This document shows, one piece after another, positions 1-11,736 of a stretch of DNA of 64,000 nt (position 1 is the stretch's first letter; every line of letters begins with the position of its first letter). A program made the position numbers and the translations under genes. Location of the stretch: positions 2,516,468-2,580,467 of the forward strand of contig NW_006497083.1 of assembly GCF_000471905.2 (NCBI RefSeq). The letters run 5' to 3'. Under the pieces are notes generated by a model that was given only the letters and a program-made list of their open reading frames with translations, was not told the origin of the DNA and ran no database searches. This DNA is from Amborella trichopoda (Eukaryota > Streptophyta > Magnoliopsida > Amborellales > Amborellaceae).

Positions 1-1336
1 TTCGACTCGACGTTTTTTTAAAACGCTGGTTTCATGCAATAGTGCACGTAATTGGCAAAGTTATTTCATGCAATTCATAAAAAACAAAAAAAAAAAATTG
101 TGCAATAGTGTACATATTAAACAAAGCCTTTTTATGCAGTTGCTAAAAAGTGGATTTAAAGATAAAAGAAGCGGAAGGCTGTATAAAAGGCTTAGGAATA
201 CGGAATACGATGTAAGCGTTACCCACATGCGCAAGTCGCTGAGATGGGCTCATGCAACTACATATGCTGTCCTAGTCATTGCACGACTTCCAAGAGAATT
301 GGAGTTGGCGGCCTCCATTCTTTTTAAAAACAAATTAAAAAATTGCATGACTTTCCAAAAGTCCAAAGACCCCAAATACTGTTAGAGAGCTGGCGGGTTC
401 CCGATATATGATATCGGATGTAATAATTTTACGATCTGAATCGGTATTTTTTAAAACCTTGTTATAGTATATGTATATAATATTTGTTTTAATTGTAATA
501 TTAGAACGAATTTTTAATAAATTTATATTTCATATAATTTTTTTATATTTTCATACAATAGTGTTTTCATATTTATTAATATGGTTATCATGGTATGATT
601 ATAGTGTAATTATACATTATTAAGCTATAATATTATACTTTAAATTAATTATAAGACGTCAGCAATATTTACTTGAGAAAAAGAGAGAAAATCCATTGAG
701 AGAACCGAGAGAGGGAATATCCATCGAGAGAGTGCATTGAGAGAGATAGATAAAACTATAGTGATAGAATCAATTGATTTTTTGTTATAATATTCATTAT
801 AATTTTTGTAAATCTTTACTCAAATTAGTATCTCTATATATATAAATATATAGATATATATATATATTCAAAGCGTGCCACTTTTTGATATTGTTTTAAA
901 AAATATATAAAATCTACATTATCTAATTAAAATTGACAGTTTAGAACATTACAACCTCATCTCTACAAACAAAGTCGCAACCTTATACAAACCACACCCT
1001 TCTCCTAATAGAAAATCAAAGATGAGTAGAAAAAAGGGTATAAGTTTTGATAGTGATATCGCTTTATGATATTTGGGACAATTTAATACCCTCCAGAAAT
1101 GTGGTCCTGGATGTGGAAATACTTGTAATAGATTGCAAATCTATTGCTATATCTAACAATGGAATTTGAAGCTCTCGAATGGCTTAGGAGTAATTAAATA
1201 ATGCAAAAAGCATATTACAAGATATATTATTTTTGGCTTCAATTATTATAATTGTTGTTGTTAATTTTATGTGTTATGTAAATATATGATTGTTGAGGTC
1301 AAGATAATTGATTTTCTCAATGTTTCAAACACTCAA
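1..1336. other. AT-rich intergenic DNA, no gene recognised
   Basis: A 105-codon open frame at 68-385 (+) has no recognisable motif and lies in low-complexity DNA, so I do not call it a gene. Purine-rich gagaga runs occur near 675-750 and a TA-rich microsatellite near 830-870. A short stretch near 985-1008 ends like the terminal repeat of the MITE family seen intact at 63077-63470 (ends in aaccacaccc) and may be an end fragment of that family. Confidence 0.5.
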
Positions 1337-1625
1337 AGCCATTGTTATCAGGATTGGATCGATCATTGAACTGGTGAGGGGCCTGATCCAGTCAAATCCA
1401 GTCCCACTGCCGGTCTAACTGATTTGATTCGAATTTAAAAACATTAAGAGAAAACATGAATAATTGTATAAACATATAATATATTAGAAAAAAAAAATTG
1501 CACCAGTTGAACTTATCAAAACTGGCTAGTTGAACTTGCAAAATCAGTCAAATATTAGTTTTGACCGATTTTTTTGATGAAATCTGATTTTTACTCCCAA
1601 CCAAATTAGCCAAGACTATGTCAAA
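1337..1625. repeat. dispersed MITE-like repeat, second copy near 61331-61705
   Basis: The stretch starts with attgttatcaggattgg and is rich in split gactgg/ccagtc and aactgg words. The same kind of start (aatgttattagg) and the same internal words recur at 61331-61705. There is no coding capacity. Boundaries are approximate and I found no convincing target duplication. Confidence 0.4.
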
Positions 1626-1770
1626 ACTGCATTTTGCATTGACATTTGAGGCATGTCTTAAGAAAACTGTGGCCCTAACTTTCCCTAAATGATCATTATG
1701 CCAAAACTGCATTTTGCATTGACATTTATGGTAGGGCTTTAAAAAACTGTGGCTCTTACTTTACGTAAAA
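1617..1770. repeat. 80-bp direct tandem duplication
   Basis: Two adjacent copies, 1617-1696 and 1697-1770, both carry the block aaaactgcattttgcattg followed by gacattt and then aaactgtgg. They differ by scattered substitutions. The repeat is non-coding. Confidence 0.75.
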
Positions 1771-1852
1771 ATAAATTGAGTGGTTTGATTCCGATTGATT
1801 TGAGGAAATCCTAAAGTCAACTTTATTTCTTTTAAAACATAGTGATACTGAA

Positions 1853-2082
1853 TGTTAAATAATTCATTCACAGAAAAGAAGAAGAAATGAGCTCAGAGCA
1901 TATACGTGGTTCGGTTATACACAGCCTACATCTACGAGGAAGGAAAAAATACGGTTTTATTTTTTCACTTTTTTCTGATAGGCTCCTTACAATTTATAAG
2001 TTGATGAGAAAATCCAAAAAATAAAGGAAACACCTAAGCACACGGTTTTCACACGGTATGCCAATTGTGCACCATGTTAACA
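1853..2082 (-). repeat. 3' LTR of copia element
   Basis: This 230-bp LTR is bounded by tgttaa...ttaaca and matches 6569-6799 over its length, for example at acgtggttcgg followed by tatacaca. Internal sequence 2083-2096 on the minus strand reads cagcttgagggaaag, a polypurine tract directly abutting the LTR. Confidence 0.92.
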
Positions 2083-2352
2083 CTTTCCCTCAAGCTGGTG
2101 CAAATAGATTTAAAGCACTCAACTTGCCAAGAATCTATTTAAGCCTCTCTTTTCCGACAGCTTTGGTAAAGATATCAGCAAGTTGATTTTCACTATTGAT
2201 ATATGGAGTTTAAATTACTTTAGCTTGAACTTTTTCCCTGACGAAATGACAGTCAACTTCGATATGTTTGGTTCTTTTATGAAAAACTGGATTGGAAGTG
2301 ATGTGGATTGCAACTTGATTGTCACAATACAATTTGACTGGAGAACCAGGTA

Positions 2353-2607
2353 TCAAAAACCAAGTTCTTGGAGGAGAGCTTTATGCCATATAAGTTCACA
2401 TGCAGTGGAAGCCATAACTCGATATTCTGCTTCAGTACTAGAACGAGCCACAACATTTTGTTTTTTGCTTTTCCAAGTAATAATATTTCCATCAACAAAT
2501 GTGCAGAAACTAGTAATTGGTTTTTCAATCTGATGGATTCCCAACCCAATCAGCATCACAATACCCAAGAATATCAACTTGACAATTTTAATACATCCAA
2601 ATTCCAT
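2353..2607 (-). pseudogene. copia RNase H remnant
   Basis: The frame contains WKSKKQNVVARSSTEAEYR and [13 protein letters not shown], the C-terminal RNase H signature of copia polyproteins. The glutamate of the SSTEAEY motif is present. Part of the domain is also read in the overlapping frame at 2322-2549, showing a recent frameshift. Confidence 0.88.
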
Positions 2608-2873
2608 TACCAGGAGAACCGTTGAGGTATCTTATGATTTTCTTGACAGCTTCCATACAAGAATTACGAGGAGCATGCATGAATTGGCTCACAATACTTG
2701 CAACATAAGTAATATCCGTTTTGTGATGGTTAAATATATTAATTTTCCTATCAACCATTGATACCTTCCAATATCTTTAAGAGGTCGACCGTCTTAAATA
2801 GTTAACTTGGAATTCATTTTGATAGGAGTCTCACTAGGTTTAACTCCTAATTTGCTAGTTGCTTTCAAAAGAT

Positions 2874-3520
2874 CTAGAGTATATTTCCTTTGGGAGAGAA
2901 AAATACCCTTGTTTGAATAAGCCCCTTCAACTCCCAAAGATACCTTAATTTGCCCAAATCCTTTAGGTCGAATACATGGTGGAGGTCATTCTTAAGATGA
3001 ATAATACCTTGGGCATCATCCCTAATGACAATAATATCATCAACATAAACAAGAACCACAACACTTCCATTTTCACCTTTTTTTACAAACATATATGAAT
3101 CTGCATTACATCTTTTAAAATTATAGTTTTCTAAGGAAGAGCTTAACTTTACATACCAGGCCCTAGGAGATGGCTTTAGGCCATAAACAACCTTTTTTAA
3201 CTTGCACACAAGATTGGAATTTTCATGAGGATATCCTTGAGGAACTCTTCAAGGTCGCCTTGCAGAAATACATTTTTAACATCAAGTTGATATAGAGGCC
3301 AATCATAATTAGTTGCAATTGAAAATAAAACCCTGATGGTATTCACTTTATCAACAGGAGCAAATGTCTCCTTATAATCTTCAACGTAGGTTTGGGTAAA
3401 CCCTTTAGCAAAAAGTCGTACCCTGTAACTCTCTATAGTTCCATTGCTGTTGTATTTTATTTTATAAATCCATTTATTCTCAACCAGCTTTTTCCTTTTG
3501 GGTAATTCAACTAGTTCCCA
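2874..3520 (-). pseudogene. copia reverse transcriptase remnant
   Basis: The best frame, 2874-3209, reads KKVVYGLKPSPRAWY and VLVYVDDIIVI. The latter is the YVDD polymerase box, followed by DLKDLGKLRY. Upstream reverse-transcriptase sequence continues to about 3520 but is interrupted by stops. It lies between the integrase and RNase H remnants, as expected for copia. Confidence 0.88.
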
Positions 3521-3568
3521 AGTTTTATTTTTGTCGAGGGCTCAAAGCTCTTCTTCCATAGCCTTTTT

Positions 3569-4133
3569 TCAGACAGGATAGGAACAAACCTCTTGGAAGC
3601 TGGCAGGTTCTTGAATGGCAGATATACAACAAAGATACGAACTATATTTTTGAAAAACATTGGAATAGTTAACAAACTTTTGAATTGGATAATTGGTGGA
3701 AGCATTAAAAATGTGAAAATCACGATACTTACTTGGGAGTTGAACGTTTCTTCGAGGACGACTGGGTCCCACTTTGGGGATCAGATGGTGAGGGATTGGT
3801 TTCTTGAGGTTCTTCATCATTTCTAGCTTCCCCCTCATTTTGAATGTTATGATTGAGTTTGTTCTCCACATAGTCTGCACTTGAAATCAAATGCATCACA
3901 TGATTCTCCCCCTGAACCTTAATTTCTTCATTCATAGGAAGTTGAGGAAAGTAAGGTTCATTTTCTTGAAAAATAATATCACGAGAGATAATAACAGTTT
4001 TTGAAAAATTATCATAGTATTTATATACCTTTTGAGTTGGACTATATCCAAGAAACATGCATTTCCTTGTCTTTGGACTTAATTTATCAGAATTTTGATT
4101 GTGAACATAACATGTACAACAAAAAATCATCAA
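3569..4133 (-). pseudogene. copia integrase C-terminal/linker remnant
   Basis: Frame 3729-4133 contains DKLSPKTRKCMFLGYSPTQK, the conserved KxxKCxFLGY region after the integrase core. It is followed by an acidic linker rich in E, N and S that leads toward the reverse transcriptase. A shifted frame (3569-3880) continues with RRNVQLPSKYRDF, also usual in this linker. Confidence 0.8.
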
Positions 4134-4243
4134 GTGTTATAGAGAACTTTTCTTTCCCTCCAACATTTCAACTGCCGTTTTTCTTGCAAAAAATTATTTC
4201 GCCATCTATTTATGAGATAGCAAGCAGTTAAAACCGCATCACT

Positions 4244-4864
4244 CTAAAAACTTTTAGGGACATTGTTTTGGAACAAGAGAGACCTCACAACTTCAAGTAA
4301 GTATCTATTCTTGCGTTCAACTATTCCATTTTGTTGAGGGGTACCAACACAAGAGGTTTGGTGAATTATTCCATTCTCTTTGAAAAAAGTAGAAAAATAA
4401 TTGTTGACATATTCAGTTCCATTATCAGACTGTAAAATCTTAATTCTAACGCCATACTGAGTTTCAATCATATTAAAAAATTCTCTAAAGGTAAGAAATA
4501 CTTGATCCTTAGAATGAAGTAAATAAACCTAAGTATGTCTAGAAAAAGCATCAACAAAGGTCAAGAAATATTGATGCCCGCAATATGAGGTAATAGGACT
4601 AGGACCGCAAACATCAGAATGAATCAAACTAAAAATAGATGATGATTTTTTGTCATAAGTTTTAAAAGGCAATCTGATTTGCTTAGCATAATGGTAAATA
4701 TCGCAGTCTTTAGAATCCAAGTGTAAACTAGGAAATAATGATCCAATAACTCTGTTTGATAGGTGGCCAAAACGCTGATGCCACATTTGACAACCAGTTA
4801 CCTTCTCCTTTGAAGTCACAAAAGCCTTGCAATTTGTATCCAAAATGTATAGACCTCGTTCCAA
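4244..4864 (-). pseudogene. copia integrase, in two broken frames
   Basis: Frame 4529-4864 begins with the GAG-pre-integrase HHCC region (MWHQRFGHLS) and reaches HSDVCGP and FLTFVDAFSRHT, which hold the first catalytic aspartate. One zinc-ligand cysteine has become tyrosine (CDIYHYAKQ). Frame 4244-4471 carries LQSDNGTEYVN (second aspartate) and GIVERKNRYLLEV (catalytic glutamate). A frameshift separates the two frames. The enzyme would insert element cDNA; this copy cannot make it. Confidence 0.88.
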
Positions 4865-5008
4865 CCGTCCCTCACCAATCTTCCTCCCCGTGGCCTGGTC
4901 CTGAAAAGTAACAATAGTCGGCGTAAAGATGACATCACAATTATGAGTATGAGTAATTTTACTGACTGAAAGAAGATTTGATGAAAATTTTTATAAAAAT
5001 AGAATATC

Positions 5009-5197
5009 TTAGTTGGAAGAATTTATGAAAAATTGTTTTTTTCCACTTCCTTCCACAACTATAGTAGAGCCATTGGCAATGGTGACGGGACAAGTTTTAG
5101 GAGATATATCAAAATTGGATAAAATTGTATCAGTACCAGCCATGTGGTCGGTGGCACTGGAGTCAATAATCCAAGAATCGAAAGACTGAGAGAACAA
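5009..5197 (-). pseudogene. copia aspartic protease fragment
   Basis: The segment SWIIDSSATDHMAG matches the copia protease active-site region, normally D-S-G-A-(T/S)-D/N-H. The catalytic aspartate is present but the glycine is replaced by serine. It ends after NGSTIVVEGSGKK, so the domain is incomplete. Confidence 0.85.
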
Positions 5198-5629
5198 GGA
5201 TGTATTACCTAGAACATTGATGTAATCTTGTGAATTTGAACCAACAGAAGCCTTACCAAAATTTTGAACAAGTTGTGCCAGCTTCTCAAGGGTTTGTTGG
5301 GCATTATTTCAGCAATGTTGGAAGCATTCTTTTTTTCAAGAAATTGGTTTTTCTTTTCAGGGTGGAGTTTCCAACAATATCTTTAGAGTGTCATTCTTTT
5401 ATGCATTCAGGATAGTAGGGATGATTTGAATTACGTCCTTTTCCACAAGTAATAAAATTCTTGGAACCAGCAACTTTTTCAGCACCCTCATTAGCTTTGG
5501 ATTTCAAGACTGATTTGTCGAGCTTATCTTTTGGAGTTTCAGTCATAACTTCTCTACAAGTTTATTCTCTTGACAAAATATTCCAAACGGTGTCGAAATC
5601 AGGTAGGGTGGATGTGAGGAGAATTTGAC

Positions 5630-6049
5630 TCATAAGACTTTATATTCAGAACCAAGAGCAGACAGAAGAGCAAATGTCATATCTTGATCTTTTCTTGTAG
5701 TAAGGGTTGCAAAATCGGTAGTTGTAGACAAATAGTATTCAAGTTGATCAAATAAAGCATGCATAGTACTAATTAACTCTCCAAATGTTTGCTCACCCTT
5801 TATTAAATTCATTATTTCTTGCATAATTTGATATATTTTGGAGGCATTATTTATTCCACCATAAACATCATTGGCTTTATTCCAAATTGTAGCAGCAGTA
5901 GGAAAAACCTGAAGTCCTGTGGCAATTTTTTTGTCCATTGAATTTAATAACCAAGATTTGACTAAGTCATTATTGGTTTGCCAGTCTCCATGGGATGATT
6001 CATCTTTTTCAGGAGGTTTCTTAGAGCCGGTCAATACCCTAACTTGCAT
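5630..6049 (-). pseudogene. copia gag fragment (UBN2-type)
   Basis: The 139-residue open segment contains WLLNSMDKKIATGL, ATIWNKANDVYGG and QIMQEIMNL, followed by a TMHALFDQLEYY stretch. These are typical of UBN2-family copia gag, the capsid protein that packages element RNA. The downstream nucleocapsid region is too degraded to read as one frame. It is a remnant of the 1853-6799 element and no function is expected. Confidence 0.85.
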
Positions 6050-6556
6050 TTTTCACTTATAAACAATTGGGCTGAGTTTGATAAAAATGATAATTTATCC
6101 CTCCTTTCAAAACCTTAATAGTAATTATGAGATTTGGATTTGAGTCATTTGCGTTTGAATTTTCAACCATGATGAAAAAATAAAATATAGTCAAAGTAAA
6201 ATCACTGACCTTAGGAGCGGCGCACAAAAAATAAGGTTCAAAGAATAGTCATTGCTGATCTATTTAAAATACCAAAATACCATTCAAATATGAAATGTTT
6301 GCTCCAACATACTTTTGATATAATACGGTCCCTATGGACCACCTTTTGCCCTTTTTGTAAAAAAGTAAACATCTTTCTCGTTTTGATGTATACAGGAAGC
6401 TTTGCCTTTCCTGTGCAGAGCAACTTTACCTTGGAAGAGAGAAAGGGAGACCAAAAAAATTTTGGAGGCCAAATCGCAAATAAGAGAGAGCATAAAACCG
6501 TAATGCGTCAGAAGAATGTGACCAACTGCTCTACCAAATAAGTTTCTAAAAACCTG

Positions 6557-6568
6557 ACTCTGATATCA
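6557..6568 (-). other. copia primer-binding site
   Basis: Immediately inside the 5' LTR the minus strand reads tgatatcagagt. This differs by one base from the start of the standard initiator-methionine tRNA primer-binding site (tggtatcagag) used by most plant copia elements. Confidence 0.8.
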
Positions 6569-6799
6569 TGTTAAATAATTCATTCATAAAAAAGAAGAAG
6601 AAATGAACTCATAGCATATACGTGGTTCGGCTATACACAACCTACATCCACGAGGAAGGAAAAAATACGGTTTTATTTTTTCACTTTTTTCTAATGGTCT
6701 TCTTACAATTTATAAGTTGATAAGAAGATCCACAAAAATAAAAAAAACAACCAGACACACGGTTTCCACACAGTATGTCAACTGTATACCGTGTTAACA
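6569..6799 (-). repeat. 5' LTR of copia element
   Basis: This 231-bp LTR carries the same terminal hexamers as 1853-2082. It differs from that copy by scattered substitutions and small indels, so the insertion is not recent. It is followed by ttgaa, matching ctgaa on the other side of the element at four of five bases. Confidence 0.92.
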
Positions 6800-7104
6800 T
6801 TGAACAAATTGATATATCTTGTTGAGGGATCTCTGATTTGGCTTTTGGTCTTGTTTTAATACCATCCCTTTGTGGCAACTTTCTAGTTCCATTCAAATTT
6901 GAAGTGCATGGATACACAGTCATTTCTCTTTGGAGACACCCCCCCTTCTCTCTCTCATTCCATTATTCTTTTAACAAAGATTTGCCATTACTAATAAATT
7001 GCACATGGGAAGCTAAGCTACTGCCTATTGGAGAAAACAAAATCCATATATTAAATCATCTTTATTCAAACACAAATATATAAGAATTGGGGCACAAGAA
7101 TTCT
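6800..7104. other. gene-free spacer
   Basis: This lies between the copia 5' LTR and the stop of the first germin-like pseudogene. No motif or repeat is recognised, and the short open frames have no recognisable features. Confidence 0.4.
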
Positions 7105-8419
7105 TTAGTTATTGTCCATCCAGAACTGGGATTCGAGCTGGGTCACGACCTTCTTGTCAACTTGGAAAGCCTTAGCTAACAAATCACTGGAGATGGCCGG
7201 TTATGATCCGAAAACCGCATTAGCAAAATAGTGATCACCCTTGGATTCTGGCTGCTCAAGGCTGCTATGGCCATCGCATTCTTATAGCTCACATTTTGTT
7301 GGAACTGGATGAGGCGAACACGTCTCCCTTTTGAAGTGTCGTGCTGATCAAGTGGTTGTCGGGATTACTAGTCACAAAACAGACATAAAGGGAGCATTGT
7401 GGCACGAGAGTGAGTGTGGGGAGGATTTTGGCCACCAGGACCACAGTCTATGCGGACCATGGAGATGCCGAGAGTGTTGAGGCCTGGTATCTGAGCAACG
7501 TTCACGGGTCACCTTCAAGCCTACTGGGTTGGCCGTGTTGCCGGGCTTATCGAGCCCGGCGAAAACGAAGTCATTTGCTTGTGCCAACTTTGGGTCCTTG
7601 CACAGCTTGCCGTTCACAAACACTGCGCAAACAAAGAAATCAGTGGAAATTACCTTAGAAAAACTCATATTTCAAAATTACAAAACCCTAAACCCCAATA
7701 TGAAAGGGGGTGAGGCTTCTGTAAAATAATTTGACATAACTAAACAATAAAAATGATGCCTAATCGAATTATACTAAGATCTAATCCTATGCTTACATAA
7801 AGGAAAAAGTATTAGGGTTGTTTAAAACGTTTATCTTTGATATAAAAAGGTCAAAATCATCCCTAGCCGTAGATGTGAAATTGGCTGGCAAAGGTTGAAC
7901 CACAGATCATATTTGAAGTTCAAGAAAATTTTGCACAATATTTATTATAACGGGAAATGACACAACTAACCGTCTAATTTCACATCTGATGACATGGGCC
8001 GTTTGTGCAAAGTGTACACAGCATTTGTGACGAGTGTATACATAGTTAGGGGTCTCGGTATATAAAGTTATTCTTCTTCGGTTCCATACATGTAAGGCGG
8101 CAAGCTTACTTGCGTAAGTAAGATTACATATTTCTATACCATCTATTTTAGTTAAAATAGTATAGATTTAACATGTCATATAAGGCAATAACAAATCTAC
8201 AATGTTCAACTAAAAATAAACAGCGTTGACTATCTCTACAAGTAAGTTTGCCTCCTTACATGAACTTTTTCTTTCTTAATATGAAATAATCATAAATTAA
8301 GAAGGCACTCACATTGGCTTGTATTGTCAGCCACACAAAAGTCTTGCAAGGGATTCGGATCAAAGGCATAGGTGAGGGAGACAGAGAGAGAAAGGAATAT
8401 GACCAAAAAGAGCTCTCAT
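7105..8419 (-). pseudogene. germin-like protein pseudogene 1 (two exons)
   Basis: Germin-like proteins are secreted cupin-fold apoplastic proteins. Exon 1 is near 8313-8419: a hydrophobic signal-like stretch (LFLVIFLSLSVSLTYA) runs into FDPNPLQDFCVADNTSQ, the usual mature start. It ends at a GTGAGT donor at 8312. The reading frame is lost near the only ATG (8419). Exon 2 begins at 7622 after a cag acceptor with [18 protein letters not shown] and [12 protein letters not shown]. Frameshifts and deletions follow: sequence between the PHTHSRAT cupin box and the SLYV strand is missing, as is the VFPEGL part of the second box. The end is recognisable (LLAKAFQ, QLESQFW, stop at 7105-7107). The gene is clearly dead. 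Confidence 0.9.
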
Positions 8420-9518
8420 TTTCTCTCTCTAAAACAAGCTTGAAAGAGAAAGAAGCTAAAGTTGTAGAAGTGAAGAATGATCCTAAGAGGAGTTCATATT
8501 TATAGTGGGACTCTATGTGTTTGGTGTTCAAGTTGGATCTTAAATTATTGGGCTTTTAATGGTTACTTATTAAAGAGGTCTTAGGGAAAGGGAAGGGCAT
8601 TGGGCCATTTCAATTAAGGCTTTTGAATCCATTTATTTCCGTTACTTAATCCAAACACTATCCTATCCATAGTCAAAGTTTTATCCCATTTACTTTTATA
8701 ATTTATTTTTATGCTAAAAGATTTATTGCTTCCGTGGTAGCATACTGTGAGTTTGCTCCCTTTTAGCTAAAGCTCATGTTGGGGATTTTTTTTTTCTTTT
8801 TTTTTTTGTGGACCCTGAATTTAGGGATGTAACCTCTAGAACCTAATAATTAACTTCAAAGAAAAGAAAATTTAATTAGAACCCTATATATGGCTCAAAA
8901 AATTAACCACCCAAGATTGAACAACAACCGTCTAATATTTGGGCACCCATATCAAGGTGTTTAAGAACTAATATAATCATTTCGTGATGCTCATATAGAT
9001 AGGAAAAAGAATTTGTCTCAAATAGGTATTTTGCCCGAGGGAGTAGGTGTATGGTAATACTCAGGAGAGCATATACCATGGGCTTTATTTTTATTTTTCA
9101 ATTTGAAGTATTTGTAGTGTGCAAAGGAAAATGGCATTAAGACAGAGACATAGGAGAGAAACAAAAAGCCATGCCGCTCACCCATGATCGCATTGAGAGA
9201 GAGAGATTGAAGAAAACAAATAGTTAATTGAGTTTTACATTGTCACAGAGAGAGAGATAGAGAGATTGAAGAAAGCAAATAATTAATTGAGTTTTCATGT
9301 TCTTGCCCCAAAAACACAAGCATGTGTGTATTGAATTAGCCCTCAAAGGTAGATGAAAGATACTAAAGACTCATTCAATCCTAGCCTACCATGTTAACTT
9401 TCTACAGAGACATTCCCATGCCTCATAAATATGTCACACCTCACATAACTCTAAACCATCTTCTTTTAACACCCTAAACTTTCTCTTTTTCATACATATT
9501 TACTTTCTGAGAGCAAAT
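8420..9518. other. shared upstream region of the two germin-like pseudogenes
   Basis: About 1.1 kb separates the divergent starts of the two pseudogenes. It contains T-rich runs, purine-rich runs and a tandem duplication at 9192-9298. No intact promoter can be proved. Confidence 0.4.
9192..9298. repeat. approx. 50-bp tandem duplication
   Basis: Two copies (about 9192-9241 and 9248-9298) share gagagattgaagaaa, then aattgagtttt. They lie about 250 bp upstream of the second germin-like pseudogene start. Confidence 0.7.
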
Positions 9519-10676
9519 ATGACCTTGTCTTCTCCTTCTTTGCCTTGGTAGCTTCTTTTGCCCCTCCAAGATTTTTGTGTTGTAGACAATGCAAGCAAAG
9601 GTATCTCTGATACTAGTGTTTTTACTTCATTGTTTTGGGATTGTACATTGTGATATCATTTAGTTTTGGTACAAGGAGGGGACAATTATTTTTAGCCATT
9701 GGATGTGAAATCACAATTATTTTTAGCCATATTTGAGAGAACTTTGCATCAAATCAAAGACACTTCCCCAACCACCCAATTTCCTATCTAATAGAAAATA
9801 ATGATTATGATCTTTTTATACCAAAAGTAAATGGTCTTATTATATGTATTTCTTATTGTTTTATTTTATTTAAATTTTCTTGATAAAATAAAGCCGTGTA
9901 ATTACTAGGCCTTACTTTTTAAAAAACGCTTTATTATTTTTATTATTGCTATTTATGACTAATCATATAATCTCGCCCATAGGATTAGTATGCACATTTT
10001 ACATTTTCTTTTTGAAAAAGTATTACCAGTCTATTTTTATTGTTTCATGTGTAGTGTCATAAAAAGATGCATTCGTATTTCCTCACCTGATAAGTGTAGT
10101 GTGACTTATGTTTCTATTGCATACAATGTCTGTTAATGGCAAGGTTTGCAAGGACCCTAAGTTGGCACAATCAAATGACTTCTTTTTCGCTGGGCTTGAC
10201 ACACCCGGCAACAGGGCCAACCCACTTGGCTCGAGGGTGACCCCCGTGAATGTTGCCCAGATAGCAGGCCTCAACACTCTCAGTATCTCCATGGTCCGCA
10301 TAGACTATGCTCATGGTGGCTAGAATTCTCCCCACACCCACCCTCGTGCCACCGAGATCCTAACGGTATTGGAAGGCTCCCTTTATGTCGGTGCTGTGAC
10401 GAGTAATCCCGACAACCGCATGATCACCAAGACACTTCAAAAGGGAGACATATTTGTTTTCCCTGAAGGCCTCAATCATTTTCGGCAATGTCGGCTACAA
10501 GAATGCGGTGGCCATTGCAGCATTGAGTAGCCAAAATCCAGGGGTGATCACTATTGCTAACGCGGTTTTCGGATCGAAGCTGGCCAATCTCCAGTAATGT
10601 AATGGTTAAGGCATTCCAAGCTGATAACAAGGTGGTGAATTAACTCCAATCCCAGTTCGGGATGCATAACAACTAG
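9519..10676 (+). pseudogene. germin-like protein pseudogene 2 (two exons)
   Basis: Exon 1 (about 9519-9600) encodes LVFSFFALVASFA, a signal-peptide-like stretch, and after a frame change PLQDFCVVDNASK. It ends at an AAG|GTATCT donor at 9600/9601. Exon 2 starts near 10122 with [20 protein letters not shown], then [20 protein letters not shown] and [13 protein letters not shown]. An in-frame stop at 10321-10323 interrupts it. The first cupin box (HTHPRATEI), VLEGSLYVG and [11 protein letters not shown] follow. A frameshift comes before [16 protein letters not shown] second frameshift and a stop lie before the terminal LQSQFG. The expected acceptor AG is not obvious. It is a dead paralogue of 7105-8419 in opposite orientation. 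Confidence 0.9.
9639..9850. repeat. MITE-like element, copy a, in intron of pseudogene 2
   Basis: One end reads attgtacattgtgatatcatt and the other aaaagtaaatggtc then a TA-rich end, an imperfect inverted terminal repeat. Three further members are at 10873-11022, 11737-11959 and 59028-59245. All share a central word near cattggatgtgaaat or its variants. The copy lies inside the intron of the germin-like pseudogene. Confidence 0.55.
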
Positions 10677-10838
10677 GGATACCTTGTGCCCCCAATTTCA
10701 TACTAGTTGTGTTGTTTCAATAAGATGAATAAGTGTCTTTGAATAAGATTCTTTGAATAGATTTCTTTGATAAATATGACCTGAATAAAGTGAATTTTTC
10801 CCTCAAATATATACTCTACCCTTTTTATTTTGATAGAA

Positions 10839-10868
10839 TATTGTTTTTTATTTTGATAGAATATTGTT
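10839..10868. repeat. 24-bp tandem duplication
   Basis: The unit ttttattttgatagaatattg occurs twice back to back just upstream of MITE copy b. Confidence 0.7.
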
Positions 10869-10872
10869 ATGA

Positions 10873-11022
10873 GATTGTATACTATGATACCATTGATTTT
10901 TGGTAGAAAGATATCACAATCACTTTTAATCATTGGGTGTGAAATCCAATGGATGAAAATGTGCAATGGTCAATGGTGATTGTGATTTCTTTGTGTCAAA
11001 AGTAAATGGTTTCATTGTATAC
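10873..11022. repeat. MITE-like element, copy b
   Basis: This is the clearest member of the family. The left end gattgtatactatgatacc is the approximate reverse complement of the right end ggtttcattgtatac. The intervening 100 bp are AT-rich and non-coding. It lies about 200 bp downstream of germin-like pseudogene 2. Confidence 0.6.
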
Positions 11023-11736
11023 ATTTCTTATCATTTTTGTGTAGGTTTTTTGGAGTAACAAGAATTTTCAAAGTAGAAGACAATAAAAAGGGATGGCTTG
11101 GATGACATGGTTTATTTTCCTTGCAAATAGACCCCTAAGCGCCGCAAAGACAAAAGAGTATAAATTTAATGGAAATGAGTTTTATCGTTGATTCCGCTGC
11201 ATTTCCATTTTTTTAAATATATTTAGTCAAAACCATTGCAATCTCCACAATCCATCATCGATGAAGATGTAGTTTTTTACCTTTGTAAAAAAAATTATAG
11301 GAGAACTATAATGGACTATGCAGATTACATGTTATTATCACCATCAAAGCATTTTTCCAACTAATTGAGACTGGCTACATGAATCCTGATTCACCATATA
11401 TTTCAGATTCATGATAAGTTTTAGTAAAGTTTTATGTTAGCTGGCTACCTATGGCAACCCACCCACCGTAGCTTTTCTCTTTTCATTATAAAGACAAAAT
11501 GACAATTGTAACTTTTCTTTTTATATGCAACTTTCTCTTCCAATATCGAAATAAGATAAAAATTTTAAATCTTCTTTCTATTTGCACCTTTCTCTTTTTA
11601 TTATGAAAACAAAACAGAAGTTGTAAATCTTCTTTATTTGTGTGTAAAGCCCCCTCATAGTACTACAATGTGAAGGCTCAACGAATATCTTTTTCCCCTT
11701 CCTATTTCATCCTTTCCAAATTTAAAGTAAGAGAAA

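Larger units (their letters stand above)
1853..6799 (-). mobile_element. Ty1/copia LTR retrotransposon, decayed, structurally complete
   Basis: The 4.95-kb minus-strand element has two LTRs (1853-2082 and 6569-6799) that begin tgttaa and end ttaaca. It is flanked by the 5-bp direct repeat ctgaa/ttgaa (one mismatch). Next to the right LTR, which is the element's 5' end, is a primer-binding site resembling the tRNA-iMet type. Next to the left LTR is a polypurine tract. Reading on the minus strand, gag, protease, integrase, reverse transcriptase and RNase H follow in copia order. Each is broken by stops or frameshifts, so the copy cannot be autonomous. The short LTRs, total size and UBN2-type gag suggest an Ale/Retrofit-like lineage, which is inference. 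Confidence 0.93.

Noticed and set aside
68..385. 105-codon frame near the window start
   Set aside because: No motif, low-complexity lysine-rich start, AT-rich setting.
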